Assembly (NCBI GenBank): GCA_018711305.1
Contig: DVIL01000064.1
Coordinates: 1-46,445 of the forward strand
Reading direction: 5' to 3'
Origin: Candidatus Coprenecus stercorigallinarum
GTDB lineage: Bacteria > Bacteroidota > Bacteroidia > Bacteroidales > UBA932
Length of the DNA stretch: 46,445 bases
Below the pieces are notes generated by a model, which was given only the letters and a program-made list of their open reading frames with translations, had not been told where the DNA came from and did not search any database. Numbering within the stretch: the first letter of the stretch is position 1; each line of letters opens with the position of its first letter. The translations under genes and the position numbers were made by a program. Below are positions 1 to 7,173 of the stretch, one piece after another.

Positions 1-754
1 CGTTGAGGGCGGAGATGATGGCCGAGACGGCTTTTGCCGACACGGTGTTTTCCAGCACAATATTGTATTTCCCGGAGGGAAGCTTGCGTGCGTCAATCAT
101 CGGACGGGTCCTTCTGTAGGCGGTCTCTCCGCATCCGTGGCGGAGATTTCCGTAGAAGATGGAACCTTCGATCCAGTTGTTCTGGGGACGGGCTTCTCCG
201 TGTCCTTTTACAGTACATTCGCAGGAAACGGAGAAGAATGTGCCCGATGCTTCCACTTCCAGCCCCCGGGAATCGATGATATAGTCGGAGCGCAGGCAGT
301 CATCCCAGTCGCAGGCGGTGGATATAAGGCGGGGGTCGCTTTTGTCGGTCTCGGCGTCCGTGGCCTCGAGGAATTCTGTCTTTGCCTTGAAGGGAATGTC
401 ATGAAATGAGTGGTCGCACTGCAGGAGATCCGGCCGGCCGCCGCGGTAGTACAGGGAAGGGTCAGGCATTTTGCGGCATTCATCAGGAGTCAGCAGGAGG
501 CAGGACTCGATGCAGTTTGCAATGAAGGGCTTCAGTTCCTTTCCGTCCATCCTGTTGGTGGAGAATGCGCCGTAGCGTCCTTGTGCGAATATTGCTATGC
601 CGAGGACGGCCGAGGACGATTCCTGCAGTTTCTCTATGCTTCCGTTGAGGTATGATATCGATGTCTGTGTGCTTTCGGATAGGGTGACACGGCAGTCCGA
701 GGCCCCGCATCCGAGGGCTGTTTCCAGTGCTTTTCTGGCTATGTCCTTATTCAT
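1..754 (-). CDS. pmbA: TldE/PmbA-family protein, 3' end cut by the window
   Basis: The reading frame is open from ATG at 754 down to position 1 (251 codons seen), so the C-terminal part lies outside the window. The visible part fits the N-terminal half of TldE/PmbA, the non-catalytic partner that forms a heterodimer with the TldD protease and acts on small modified peptides and unfolded chains in the cytoplasm. It starts MNKDIARKALETALGCGA and shows the family pattern of an early helix followed by beta strands. The start codon overlaps the last 8 bases of tldD, so the two are translationally coupled, as expected for subunits of one complex. The order tldD then tldE is usual in Bacteroidetes. 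Family call is made mainly from context plus this pattern. Confidence 0.85.
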   Translation of the reverse strand, partial: MNKDIARKALETALGCGASDCRVTLSESTQTSISYLNGSIEKLQESSSAVLGIAIFAQGRYGAFSTNRMDGKELKPFIANCIESCLLLTPDECRKMPDPSLYYRGGRPDLLQCDHSFHDIPFKAKTEFLEATDAETDKSDPRLISTACDWDDCLRSDYIIDSRGLEVEASGTFFSVSCECTVKGHGEARPQNNWIEGSIFYGNLRHGCGETAYRRTRPMIDARKLPSGKYNIVLENTVSAKAVSAIISALN

Positions 755-2183
755 TGATGCCTCCTACGTTAAGTTTGCTTACCAGAACGGACGGCATGCC
801 GCATGATACGGGACAATACTGTCCTTTCCCGCATGTCCATGTGCCGTCGTCCACTATGAGATTGTCGGCTACGCCGGTAATCGAGGCCAGAGCCTCGGGA
901 CCGTTGCCTATGATATTGGTATCCTTGATGGGGCGTGTCAGACGGCCGTCTTCGATCAGGTAACCGGACTTCACGTAGAATGTAAAGTCCCCGGCGCCGA
1001 TCTGTACCTGGCCGTTGGCGAAGTTGTCCACATAGATTCCCTTTTTCACTGACCGGATAAGGTCTTCTTCCGTTGCGGGACCGTTTTCCATATAGGTCGA
1101 GCGCATTCTCGGAATCGGCATGTACCGGAAGGATTCGCGGCGTCCGTTTCCGGTGGGGGCGACTCCGTAGTGGCGGGCGCTTATGCGGTCGTGCAGGTAG
1201 GAGTTGAGGATGCCGTTGCGCACCATGTATGTCTTCTGTCCCGGAACCCCCTCGTCATCGACATTTACGGAGCCACGGAAGTGGGGCAGGGTGCCGTCGT
1301 CTACGATATTGATATCTGGAGAGCAGACCTGTTTGCCCATCCGATCAGAGAAAATCGATACGCCCTTGCGGTTGAAGTCCGCTTCGAAAGAATGCCCTAT
1401 GGCTTCGTGCAGCAGTATGCCGGAACCGCCGGCTCCCATGACCACAGGCATTTCCCCGCAAGGAGGCCGGCTGGCCTCGAAGAGTCTCATGCACCCTTTC
1501 ACGGCCTCGTCGGCAAGGGAGGCTGCCAGCTCTTCGGACAGGAACTCGAAGCCTTTGCGATAGCTCCTGGACGAGTAGAAATTTTCCATCCTGCTGCCGT
1601 TCTTCATTACGACGGTGGCGGACATCCTGGCCATGGGGCGCGTGTCCGAGAAACATTCCCCGAGGGAGTTGAAAAACAGTACCCGGGTCAGCATGTCCCC
1701 CAAGTTGCCGGTGATGCTGACTATGCGGTCGGAACCTCTGTTGATGAAGTCCCGCAGCATCAGGAGGTAGTGCTTTTTCTCCACGATGGAGTGCTCCTCC
1801 CATCCGGATACGACAGGATACCGGTCGGTATAGCTGACCGGAGTGCAGTTCTCCGGCATGGTTACTTCAGCAGCCGTGCCTCCTGCTATCTCGGCAGCAG
1901 TCGCAGCAGCCTTCATCAGATCCTCGAACCGTGTGCTTTCTGAAAATGCGTATCCCGTCCGGTCGCCTTTCAGCACCCTTATGCCTGCGCCGAAATCTAT
2001 GTGGGACCGCACGGAATTGACCTCTCCGTCCCTCAGGGACAAATCGTTGCTCACTGTGTGCTCGAAAAAGATATCGGCATAGTCCCCGCCCTTGGACAGG
2101 GCTGCATCCAATATTCTCCTGGCTTCCTGTTCTCCGGCGCCGAACAGCCGGAAGAACGATGTGTCTATGGTCGGTGTGTTCAT
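747..2183 (-). CDS. tldD: TldD metalloprotease subunit
   Basis: A 478-aa protein of the TldD/PmbA family (peptidase U62), normal length. The metal-binding helix is visible as HEAIGHSFEAD (HExxxH, around residue 260), which is the catalytic signature of TldD and is absent from its partner TldE. The C-terminal part carries the glycine-rich beta segments typical of the family (for example IGAGDFTFYVKSG). TldD/TldE is a cytoplasmic protease that processes modified peptides and degrades unfolded peptides. The gene overlaps pmbA/tldE by 8 bp. It begins 15 bp downstream of the hairpin at 2198-2231; I see no clear promoter in between, so it may depend on read-through from the zeta-like genes or a weak local promoter. 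Confidence 0.95.
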   Translation of the reverse strand: MNTPTIDTSFFRLFGAGEQEARRILDAALSKGGDYADIFFEHTVSNDLSLRDGEVNSVRSHIDFGAGIRVLKGDRTGYAFSESTRFEDLMKAAATAAEIAGGTAAEVTMPENCTPVSYTDRYPVVSGWEEHSIVEKKHYLLMLRDFINRGSDRIVSITGNLGDMLTRVLFFNSLGECFSDTRPMARMSATVVMKNGSRMENFYSSRSYRKGFEFLSEELAASLADEAVKGCMRLFEASRPPCGEMPVVMGAGGSGILLHEAIGHSFEADFNRKGVSIFSDRMGKQVCSPDINIVDDGTLPHFRGSVNVDDEGVPGQKTYMVRNGILNSYLHDRISARHYGVAPTGNGRRESFRYMPIPRMRSTYMENGPATEEDLIRSVKKGIYVDNFANGQVQIGAGDFTFYVKSGYLIEDGRLTRPIKDTNIIGNGPEALASITGVADNLIVDDGTWTCGKGQYCPVSCGMPSVLVSKLNVGGINE

Positions 2184-2197
2184 TTTTCAAGTTAAAT

Positions 2198-2231
2198 AAA
2201 AGGGGCTCAGTGAATTACGCAAGCCCCTTTT
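2198..2231 (-). terminator. Intrinsic terminator after the zeta-like gene pair
   Basis: Perfect stem AAAAGGGGCT / AGCCCCTTTT with a 14-nt loop and A/T tracts on both sides, so it can act in both directions. It lies 30 bp beyond the stop of the 51-aa gene at 2262-2417 and just before tldD. Confidence 0.8.
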
Positions 2232-2261
2232 AGATCATGTGTGTAGCAGAGTGTGGGATGG

Positions 2262-2417
2262 TTAGATATTGGTCGCTTTAACCTTGACCAGCTTTCCGTT
2301 CTGGACGAAAGCCAGTTCAGAATTGGTCTTTTTCTTTTCTTTGACCAGATTCTGGAACGTGGCGTTCAGACCGTCGAGGATATTGTCTCTAAGCTCCCGT
2401 GATTCTAGTTCGCTCAT
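2262..2417 (-). CDS. 51-aa protein overlapping the zeta-like gene; candidate partner
   Basis: Short open frame, ATG at 2417 and TAA at 2262, encoding a hydrophilic, lysine-rich protein that starts MSELESRELRDNILDGLN and ends VKVKATNI. Its start lies 29 bp inside the 3' end of the zeta-like gene, and a terminator follows its stop, so the two genes form one transcript. I do not recognise a domain. Small genes next to zeta-family kinases are often antitoxins, but these usually precede the toxin; here the small gene follows, so the antitoxin idea is inference. The frame, start and terminator make it a likely real gene that automated calling could miss. Confidence 0.6.
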   Translation of the reverse strand: MSELESRELRDNILDGLNATFQNLVKEKKKTNSELAFVQNGKLVKVKATNI

Positions 2418-2976
2418 AATTGATCAATTGGTTGAACAAGGTTTTATTATGTATTTTAGTTGTAATATTCTTGCCTCCTTCACAGATGATCACAGGCGAA
2501 TTGGAATTGTCTATGATCATCCAGTACTCGCAGACCGGAATGTACAGGTGGAACAGGTTCCTGATACCCATGTCGTATCTCCGGCGTATGCTTTCCTCAC
2601 TTACGTTATGTCCTCCCGACTGAACCCTCAGCCTGACCCTTTCTACGGCCAGCGAAGGCATGTTCAGCCAGAAATAGAGCAGTGTCACGATATATCCTTT
2701 CTCCTGGGCCTTCCTGATGAGATTGACGTAGCTCCGTGTCGCCAGTGTCGTCTCGATCGCGAAGTCCTGCCCTTCGTTCATCAGTTCCTGCACTCTTGCC
2801 AGCATTATCCTTCCCGCCTGTATTGCAGCCTTTTCAGGATTGAAGGGGGACAGTCCTCTGGCTATTTCATCTGCATTTACAAAGTTGCCGCAGTTCAGCA
2901 TGTTCGGCAGGATGGTGTAGGAAGCAGTCGTCTTACCCGCTCCGTTGCAACCGGAAATGATGAATAACTTAGGCAT
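2389..2976 (-). CDS. Zeta-toxin-like P-loop ATPase/kinase
   Basis: A 195-aa protein with an N-terminal Walker A motif (GCNGAGKTT, residues 9-17), followed by FVNADEIARGLSP and a FAIETTLATRSY segment. This combination is characteristic of the zeta-toxin/AAA_33 family (P-loop kinases, some of which phosphorylate UDP-N-acetylglucosamine and poison cell-wall synthesis). Many chromosomal bacteroidal members are annotated this way with unknown substrate. There is a TATTTTTG promoter box at 2998-3005. It overlaps a 51-aa gene at its 3' end. Family call is firm; toxic activity is not shown by the sequence. Confidence 0.8.
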   Translation of the reverse strand: MPKLFIISGCNGAGKTTASYTILPNMLNCGNFVNADEIARGLSPFNPEKAAIQAGRIMLARVQELMNEGQDFAIETTLATRSYVNLIRKAQEKGYIVTLLYFWLNMPSLAVERVRLRVQSGGHNVSEESIRRRYDMGIRNLFHLYIPVCEYWMIIDNSNSPVIICEGGKNITTKIHNKTLFNQLINYERTRITGA

Positions 2977-2997
2977 ACTTCATAACACAACTACCTA

Positions 2998-3005
2998 CAA
3001 AAATA
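2998..3005 (-). promoter_or_regulatory. -7 box for the zeta-like operon
   Basis: TATTTTTG on the minus strand, matching the Bacteroidetes TAnnTTTG element, 21 bp before the ATG at 2976. No clean -33 TTTG is visible. Confidence 0.5.
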
Positions 3006-3046
3006 ATGAAAAATCGCCGAAAAACGGTACTTTTCTTAAAAAGTTT

Positions 3047-3754
3047 TCAACATCCGCCTGAAGCCGCCACTGCAAAAAGAGCGAAATCCCCTAATACAGG
3101 GTCCTCTGGAAATACTTTGAGCAGGAACCCGGTAATCTCCCGTGCAGTGCGTATGTCCGTACTGCGCCTGCATGTTATACATAGATTCATGGCGCTCCGG
3201 TGCACATGTACGTCGAGCGGAATGATCAGATCCCGTTTGTCAATGCTCTTCCACAGCCCCAGGTCCACCTTGCCGTCGTCACGGACCATCCACCGGCGCA
3301 GCATGTGGATTTTTTTGTTGGCGGCGGAAGGGTCATCCTTCTGCCCGTAGATACGCACCCTCATCATTTCGGGGGTAAGGACCTCCATGCTGCTTTCTTC
3401 GCTGTAGAACTGTTTTATTCTCCGGCAGATGCCGGCAAATTCGGACCATTTTACAGTGCGGTGCAGGGATGTGTCGTCATCCCTGTACTTTCCTGCCTTC
3501 ACATATTCGTAGGGTTGCCAGCCCATTTCGTCCATGGCCCTGCGGCAGTCCCTTACAATCATGTCCCGGCGTCCCCATGCCAGGTGTGCCGCCACTGCCG
3601 CAGCCGTTTCCACGTCCTGGAGCGAAGCCTTCCCTTCGGCGTAGAGCATGGCAAAATGTTTCGGGAAAATTATAGGATCCTCCGTAAAGTATTTCCAGTC
3701 ATTGTATTCTCCTGCGTAGCGGCGCAGAAGCTCTGCGGTATCGGTTTCATTCAT
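3047..3754 (-). CDS. TIGR02757 / DUF2400 family protein
   Basis: A 235-aa protein recognised as the TIGR02757 (DUF2400) family common in Bacteroidetes. It is mostly alpha-helical. Visible family features are the early FPKHFA segment, WGRRDMIVRDCRRAM, a central MLRRWMVRDDGKVDLGLWK stretch, and the IPLDVHVHR segment near residue 185. The layout suggests a helix-hairpin-helix DNA glycosylase-like fold, but no function is established and the catalytic residues of glycosylases cannot be assigned here. It is divergently transcribed from the kinase gene at 3809, with overlapping promoters at 3778-3795. Confidence 0.85.
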   Translation of the reverse strand: MNETDTAELLRRYAGEYNDWKYFTEDPIIFPKHFAMLYAEGKASLQDVETAAAVAAHLAWGRRDMIVRDCRRAMDEMGWQPYEYVKAGKYRDDDTSLHRTVKWSEFAGICRRIKQFYSEESSMEVLTPEMMRVRIYGQKDDPSAANKKIHMLRRWMVRDDGKVDLGLWKSIDKRDLIIPLDVHVHRSAMNLCITCRRSTDIRTAREITGFLLKVFPEDPVLGDFALFAVAASGGC

Positions 3755-3777
3755 GTTGTGAGCAAAGGTTTTTTATT

Positions 3778-3795
3778 TACTTTTGCGCAAATATA
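3778..3795. promoter_or_regulatory. Overlapping divergent promoters
   Basis: The plus-strand -7 box TACTTTTG (3778-3785) serves the kinase gene at 3809. The minus-strand -7 box TATATTTG (3795-3788) serves the DUF2400 gene at 3754. They are separated by only two bases, so the two RNA polymerases should exclude each other. Confidence 0.65.
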
Positions 3796-3808
3796 ATGCC
3801 GTTTTGGA

Positions 3809-4660
3809 ATGATAGCAGTAGCAGACAGCGGATCCACTACCATCGACTGGAGAATCCTGCGGGATGACCTCTCTGTGGAAAAGATGGTCTCTCCAGGGAT
3901 AAATCCTGTGTATCAGAGTACTGAGGAGATCATGCAGACTCTTTCCGAAGTAGTCGGAAAGATGCGTGACGGGGAGTGCAGCCACGTATATTTTTACGGA
4001 GCGGGCCTGCTGTCGCCTGATACATGCGCCCGTGTGACCGCTGCGATTGGAACACTGCTGCCCGGATGCCGGGTGGTTGCGGGTTCGGATCTGGAAGCGG
4101 CTGCCCTGGCTCTGCTTGGTGATGGGGACGGAATAGCGGCGATACTCGGAACGGGGTCCAACAGCGGGCTGTACATCGGAGAACGGATTGTCAGAAGCGT
4201 TCCGGCCGGAGGATTTATCCTCGGGGATGAGGGCAGCGGGGCGTGGCTCGGAAAAAGGCTGTTGTCCGACTATATAAAAGGTTTGCTGCCGGATGTCATG
4301 TACGAAGCGTTCAGGAAGGAATTCCCGGGGCTCGACTATCCTGCGGTGGTGGAGAGGGTCTACAGGGATGCAATGCCTTCGAGGTATCTTGCATCGTTCT
4401 CCCCCTTTCTGGGACGTCATAGAGGACTTCCCTATGTGAGGGACCTGCTGCAGGAGGGTTTCGGCCTTTTCATCAGGAGAAACATCCTGAGTTACGGCCG
4501 TCCGGACCTGCCTTTGGCTGTAGTCGGTTCCGTGGCGGCGGTGTACAGAGAGGAACTGGCTGCTGCGGCACTGAAGGAAGGCATAGGCACTGTGAGGGTG
4601 GAAGCAGGAGCCGGGGACGGACTTGTACGGTATTTCCAGAGAAAAACAATAGGAGCATGA
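3809..4660 (+). CDS. BadF/BadG-type ATPase, N-acetylglucosamine-kinase-like
   Basis: A 283-aa ASKHA-fold kinase of the BadF/BadG/BcrA/BcrD family. The phosphate-1 motif DSGSTTIDW is at residues 6-14, phosphate-2 motif GTGSNSG near 114-120, then GDEGSGAWLG near 139-148, which is typical of bacterial N-acetylglucosamine kinases and related amino-sugar kinases, and an adenosine motif VGSVAA near 243. It lacks the cysteine ligands of the iron-sulfur acyl-CoA reductase activators of this family, favouring a sugar kinase, probably in cell-wall amino-sugar recycling. Its stop overlaps the recR start (ATGA), so it is coupled to recR. Confidence 0.8.
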   Translation: MIAVADSGSTTIDWRILRDDLSVEKMVSPGINPVYQSTEEIMQTLSEVVGKMRDGECSHVYFYGAGLLSPDTCARVTAAIGTLLPGCRVVAGSDLEAAALALLGDGDGIAAILGTGSNSGLYIGERIVRSVPAGGFILGDEGSGAWLGKRLLSDYIKGLLPDVMYEAFRKEFPGLDYPAVVERVYRDAMPSRYLASFSPFLGRHRGLPYVRDLLQEGFGLFIRRNILSYGRPDLPLAVVGSVAAVYREELAAAALKEGIGTVRVEAGAGDGLVRYFQRKTIGA

Positions 4661-5268
4661 TGACAACACCATTGATGATACCCTTGCTGCAGGAAGCGGT
4701 GGACAGCCTCAGGATGCTGCCCTCCATAGGGGAGAAAACGGCCCTCAGGCTGGCGCTGCATCTGCTGCGCAGGCCGCAGGAAGAGACAGAACGTCTTGGC
4801 AATGCGCTGATAGCGCTCAGGACCAGGGTCCGTTACTGCCGGATATGCAATATGATATCGGAGGAAGAGATATGTCCTGTGTGTGCGGATACCCGCAGGG
4901 ACCATTCTCTTGTCTGCGTGGTCGAAAGCATCCGGGATGTGATAAGCATAGAAGAGACCGGGGAGTACAATGGGGTATATCATGTGCTCGGGGGAGTGAT
5001 CTCGCCTATGGACGGCATCGGCCCTGATGACCTGCCGATAGCCCAGCTCGTCGGGAGAGTCTCGTCCGGCGGGGTGCGGGAGGTGATAATCGCAATCAGC
5101 AAAGGTATGGAGGGAGAAACCACGTCATTCTACATCAACCGCCTGTTGTCAGGTACCGGTGTACGGGTGACAACCATCGCCAGAGGGGTCGGTTTCGGAG
5201 ATGAACTTGAAAATGCGGATTCCCTTACTCTCGGAATGTCCATAAAGAACCGTACGCCTTTATTGTAA
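4657..5268 (+). CDS. recR: Recombination mediator RecR
   Basis: A 203-aa protein of normal RecR length. It has the N-terminal helix-hairpin-helix (LRMLPSIGEKTALRLALHLL), the four-cysteine zinc finger (C61, C64, C73, C76) and a Toprim domain starting near residue 84 (VCVVESIRDV), ending in a C-terminal helix region. RecR acts with RecO (and RecF) to load RecA on gapped DNA. Two ATG codons stand in tandem at 4657 and 4660; the first gives the ATGA overlap with the upstream kinase gene. Confidence 0.95.
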   Translation: MMTTPLMIPLLQEAVDSLRMLPSIGEKTALRLALHLLRRPQEETERLGNALIALRTRVRYCRICNMISEEEICPVCADTRRDHSLVCVVESIRDVISIEETGEYNGVYHVLGGVISPMDGIGPDDLPIAQLVGRVSSGGVREVIIAISKGMEGETTSFYINRLLSGTGVRVTTIARGVGFGDELENADSLTLGMSIKNRTPLL

Positions 5269-5278
5269 CATCTGTTTT

Positions 5279-5854
5279 ATGAGCTATATAGAACTTTTCC
5301 TTCTCGCTGCCGGCCTGTGTTTCGATACCTTCGCGGTCTCTCTCACGGGCGGGATATGTACCCGCGGCAGCCTTTGTGCCAGGCAGATTCTGCGCATAAT
5401 TCTGTGTTTCGCGGTATTTCAGGCAGGGCTCACATTCGCCGGATGGCTTTTGGGCTATAGCGTAAGCGACTACATATCGAAGGTAGACCACTGGGTGGCT
5501 TTTGTTCTGTTAGGATATATCGGGGGGAAGATGATTGTCGAGGGCTGTTCGAAGAAGGAAGAAGAAGTGTCCGGGTCCTCTCTGTTGAATACCAGACAGC
5601 TCGTACTTCTTTCCGTGGCCACCAGCATAGACGCCATAGCTGTCGGCATATCCCTTGCAATGGTCAGACTGTCCTTTATGAAGATAGGTATCACTACAGC
5701 CATGGTGCTGGCCTGTACGGCTCTGGCCTCTCTTGCGGGTCTGCTGGGAGGGCGCCGTCTCGGTTCAGGTATCGGCAAGAAGTCCGAAATCCTCGGCGGG
5801 ATCATCCTCATCGCTATCGGGGTGAAGATTCTCGTGGAGCACCTGTCTGCGTGA
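5279..5854 (+). CDS. mntP: Manganese exporter MntP
   Basis: A 191-aa integral membrane protein with six predicted hydrophobic segments in two homologous halves, each containing the conserved acidic signature: CFDTFAVS near residue 15 and TSIDAIAVG near 118. This is the MntP (YebN) family of Mn2+ efflux proteins in the inner membrane. It starts 10 bp after recR and is probably co-transcribed. No Mn-sensing riboswitch is visible upstream. The palindromic element at 5861-6027 starts 6 bp after its stop codon. Confidence 0.93.
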   Translation: MSYIELFLLAAGLCFDTFAVSLTGGICTRGSLCARQILRIILCFAVFQAGLTFAGWLLGYSVSDYISKVDHWVAFVLLGYIGGKMIVEGCSKKEEEVSGSSLLNTRQLVLLSVATSIDAIAVGISLAMVRLSFMKIGITTAMVLACTALASLAGLLGGRRLGSGIGKKSEILGGIILIAIGVKILVEHLSA

Positions 5855-5860
5855 ATATAT

Positions 5861-6027
5861 ACTTTCAGGGAATACACATGCTCTGAAAAGCATGCCACCC
5901 GCGGCCTGTTAGCGGGAGGGACCCGCCTTGAGTATCACCGACTTACGAAGTAAGTAGATGATACTCACGATGGGAGGGATAGCGCCGTAGGCGCGTACTT
6001 TTCAGAGCATGTGTATTCCCTGAAAGT
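5861..6027 (+). repeat. Long-arm palindromic element, copy A
   Basis: 167-bp element bounded by a perfect 30-bp inverted repeat (5861-5890 and 5998-6027). The interior holds, in order: a small stem GCC/GGC (5894-5896/5903-5905) whose loop CCCGC (5898-5902) can pair with GCGGG (5912-5916); the conserved GGGAGGGACCCG; a hairpin GAGTATCA/TGATACTC (5930-5937/5959-5966) topped by ACTTAC-gaa-GTAAGT; GGGAGGG (5972-5978); and a hairpin GCGCC-gta-GGCGC (5982-5994). The same core recurs at 25067, 29335 and 43674 with different arms. It could be a bidirectional terminator, a structured RNA or a small mobile element. No open frame is convincing inside it. Confidence 0.85.
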
Positions 6028-6219
6028 GTACGGCCAGAGAAAAATTGCCTATTTTGGCAGGTAATTTGTATATTTGCGCCCGAGTATTAACCATTTAAGT
6101 TTATAGAATTGAAATTCAAGCCTTTCGAGTTCAGAGTCCGATGTTATTGGTGAGTCAGGCACTCTCCTGCAGAGAGTCGTTTCCATCAATTATAACCATC
6201 ATCAAACTCCGAAAGAAGC
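6028..6219 (+). promoter_or_regulatory. corA promoter and leader
   Basis: The -33 TTG(C) at 6045-6048 and -7 TATATTTG at 6069-6076 are 20 bp apart and match the Bacteroidetes consensus. The predicted leader is about 135 nt, long for this window. It contains a possible 32-codon upstream frame (ATG 6138, stop TAA 6236-6238) that runs into the corA start codon. Confidence 0.6.
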
Positions 6220-7170
6220 ATGATACAGATATTCTATAAAGACAAAGGCAAGATATCCATCTCCCAGTCCATTGTGTTCCTGGACGAACTGGGTATGGAC
6301 GATGTAATCTGGATAGACCTCTTTTCTCCGGACGGAGACGAAAAACGGGCGGTGGAGACCTTCCTCGATACTTCCCTGTCCTCCAGGGCGCAGGCGGAAG
6401 AGATCGAATCGTCATCCCGCTATTCCGAGACAGAAACAACCATATCTGTCAACACCAACTTCCTGATACCAGGTCCTGACGAATATTCCATGGAGGCAGT
6501 CTCGTTCATTCTCTGCGAGGGAATCATCGTGTCCATCAGGAACGTGCAGTTGCGCAGTTTTTCCGATATCCAGCGCAGGATTCAGGTCAACAGCAGGCTG
6601 TATCCTACGGGATACCATGTGCTGATAGGTATCGTCGAGAACCGAATCGACCTCGATGCGGATATGATCGAGCTGATGTCAAAGGAAATCGACACATACA
6701 GCAAGAAGGTCAGTGCCGGCAAGGATGTGAACGAGGAATTTCTCTTGGACATCAATCAGTTGCAGGAGAATACCATGCTCGTAAGGGAAAATGTGGTCGA
6801 CAAGCAGAGGATGATATCGTCCATCATGAAGAGCGACAAGTTCCCCAGGGATATCTTCCCCAAGCTTTCGGTGATCAACAAGGACATTGTCTCCCTGCTC
6901 AACCACACCAACTTCAGCTTCGAAAGGCTGGATTACCTTCAGAACACTGTAGTCGGTCTGATCAATCTCGAACAGAACCGCATCATGAAGGTCTTCACGT
7001 TTGTGTCGCTGCTGCTGATGCCGCCTACGCTGATAGCATCGATCTACGGCATGAATATCAACCTGCCTATGGCCGGCAGCGGCCTGCTGGACTTTTTTAT
7101 TCTGCTGGCATTGATGATAGTTGCGATTTTTGTTGTAATTTTGGTCTTCCGTAAACGAAGAATGCTATAG
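6220..7170 (+). CDS. corA: CorA-family divalent-cation transporter
   Basis: A 316-aa protein with a long cytoplasmic N-terminal domain, a long helix region and two C-terminal membrane segments. The first membrane segment ends in the family signature YGMN (in ASIYGMNINLP), which forms the ion-selectivity entrance. The C-terminus is short and basic (FRKRRML). CorA proteins form pentameric Mg2+ (also Co2+, Ni2+) channels in the inner membrane. It has its own promoter at 6045-6076 and is followed after 3 bp by the adenosylhomocysteinase gene, so the two are probably co-transcribed. Whether it carries Mg2+ or another metal cannot be told from sequence. Confidence 0.93.
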   Translation: MIQIFYKDKGKISISQSIVFLDELGMDDVIWIDLFSPDGDEKRAVETFLDTSLSSRAQAEEIESSSRYSETETTISVNTNFLIPGPDEYSMEAVSFILCEGIIVSIRNVQLRSFSDIQRRIQVNSRLYPTGYHVLIGIVENRIDLDADMIELMSKEIDTYSKKVSAGKDVNEEFLLDINQLQENTMLVRENVVDKQRMISSIMKSDKFPRDIFPKLSVINKDIVSLLNHTNFSFERLDYLQNTVVGLINLEQNRIMKVFTFVSLLLMPPTLIASIYGMNINLPMAGSGLLDFFILLALMIVAIFVVILVFRKRRML

Positions 7171-7173
7171 AAT

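Noticed and set aside
5861-6027. Palindromic element A considered as a tRNA or as an insertion sequence with a transposase.
   Set aside because: No cloverleaf or T-loop motif is present and there is no open frame long enough for a transposase.
6028-6219. Possible Mg2+ or Mn2+ riboswitch before corA.
   Set aside because: No conserved M-box or yybP-ykoY motifs can be recognised in the leader.
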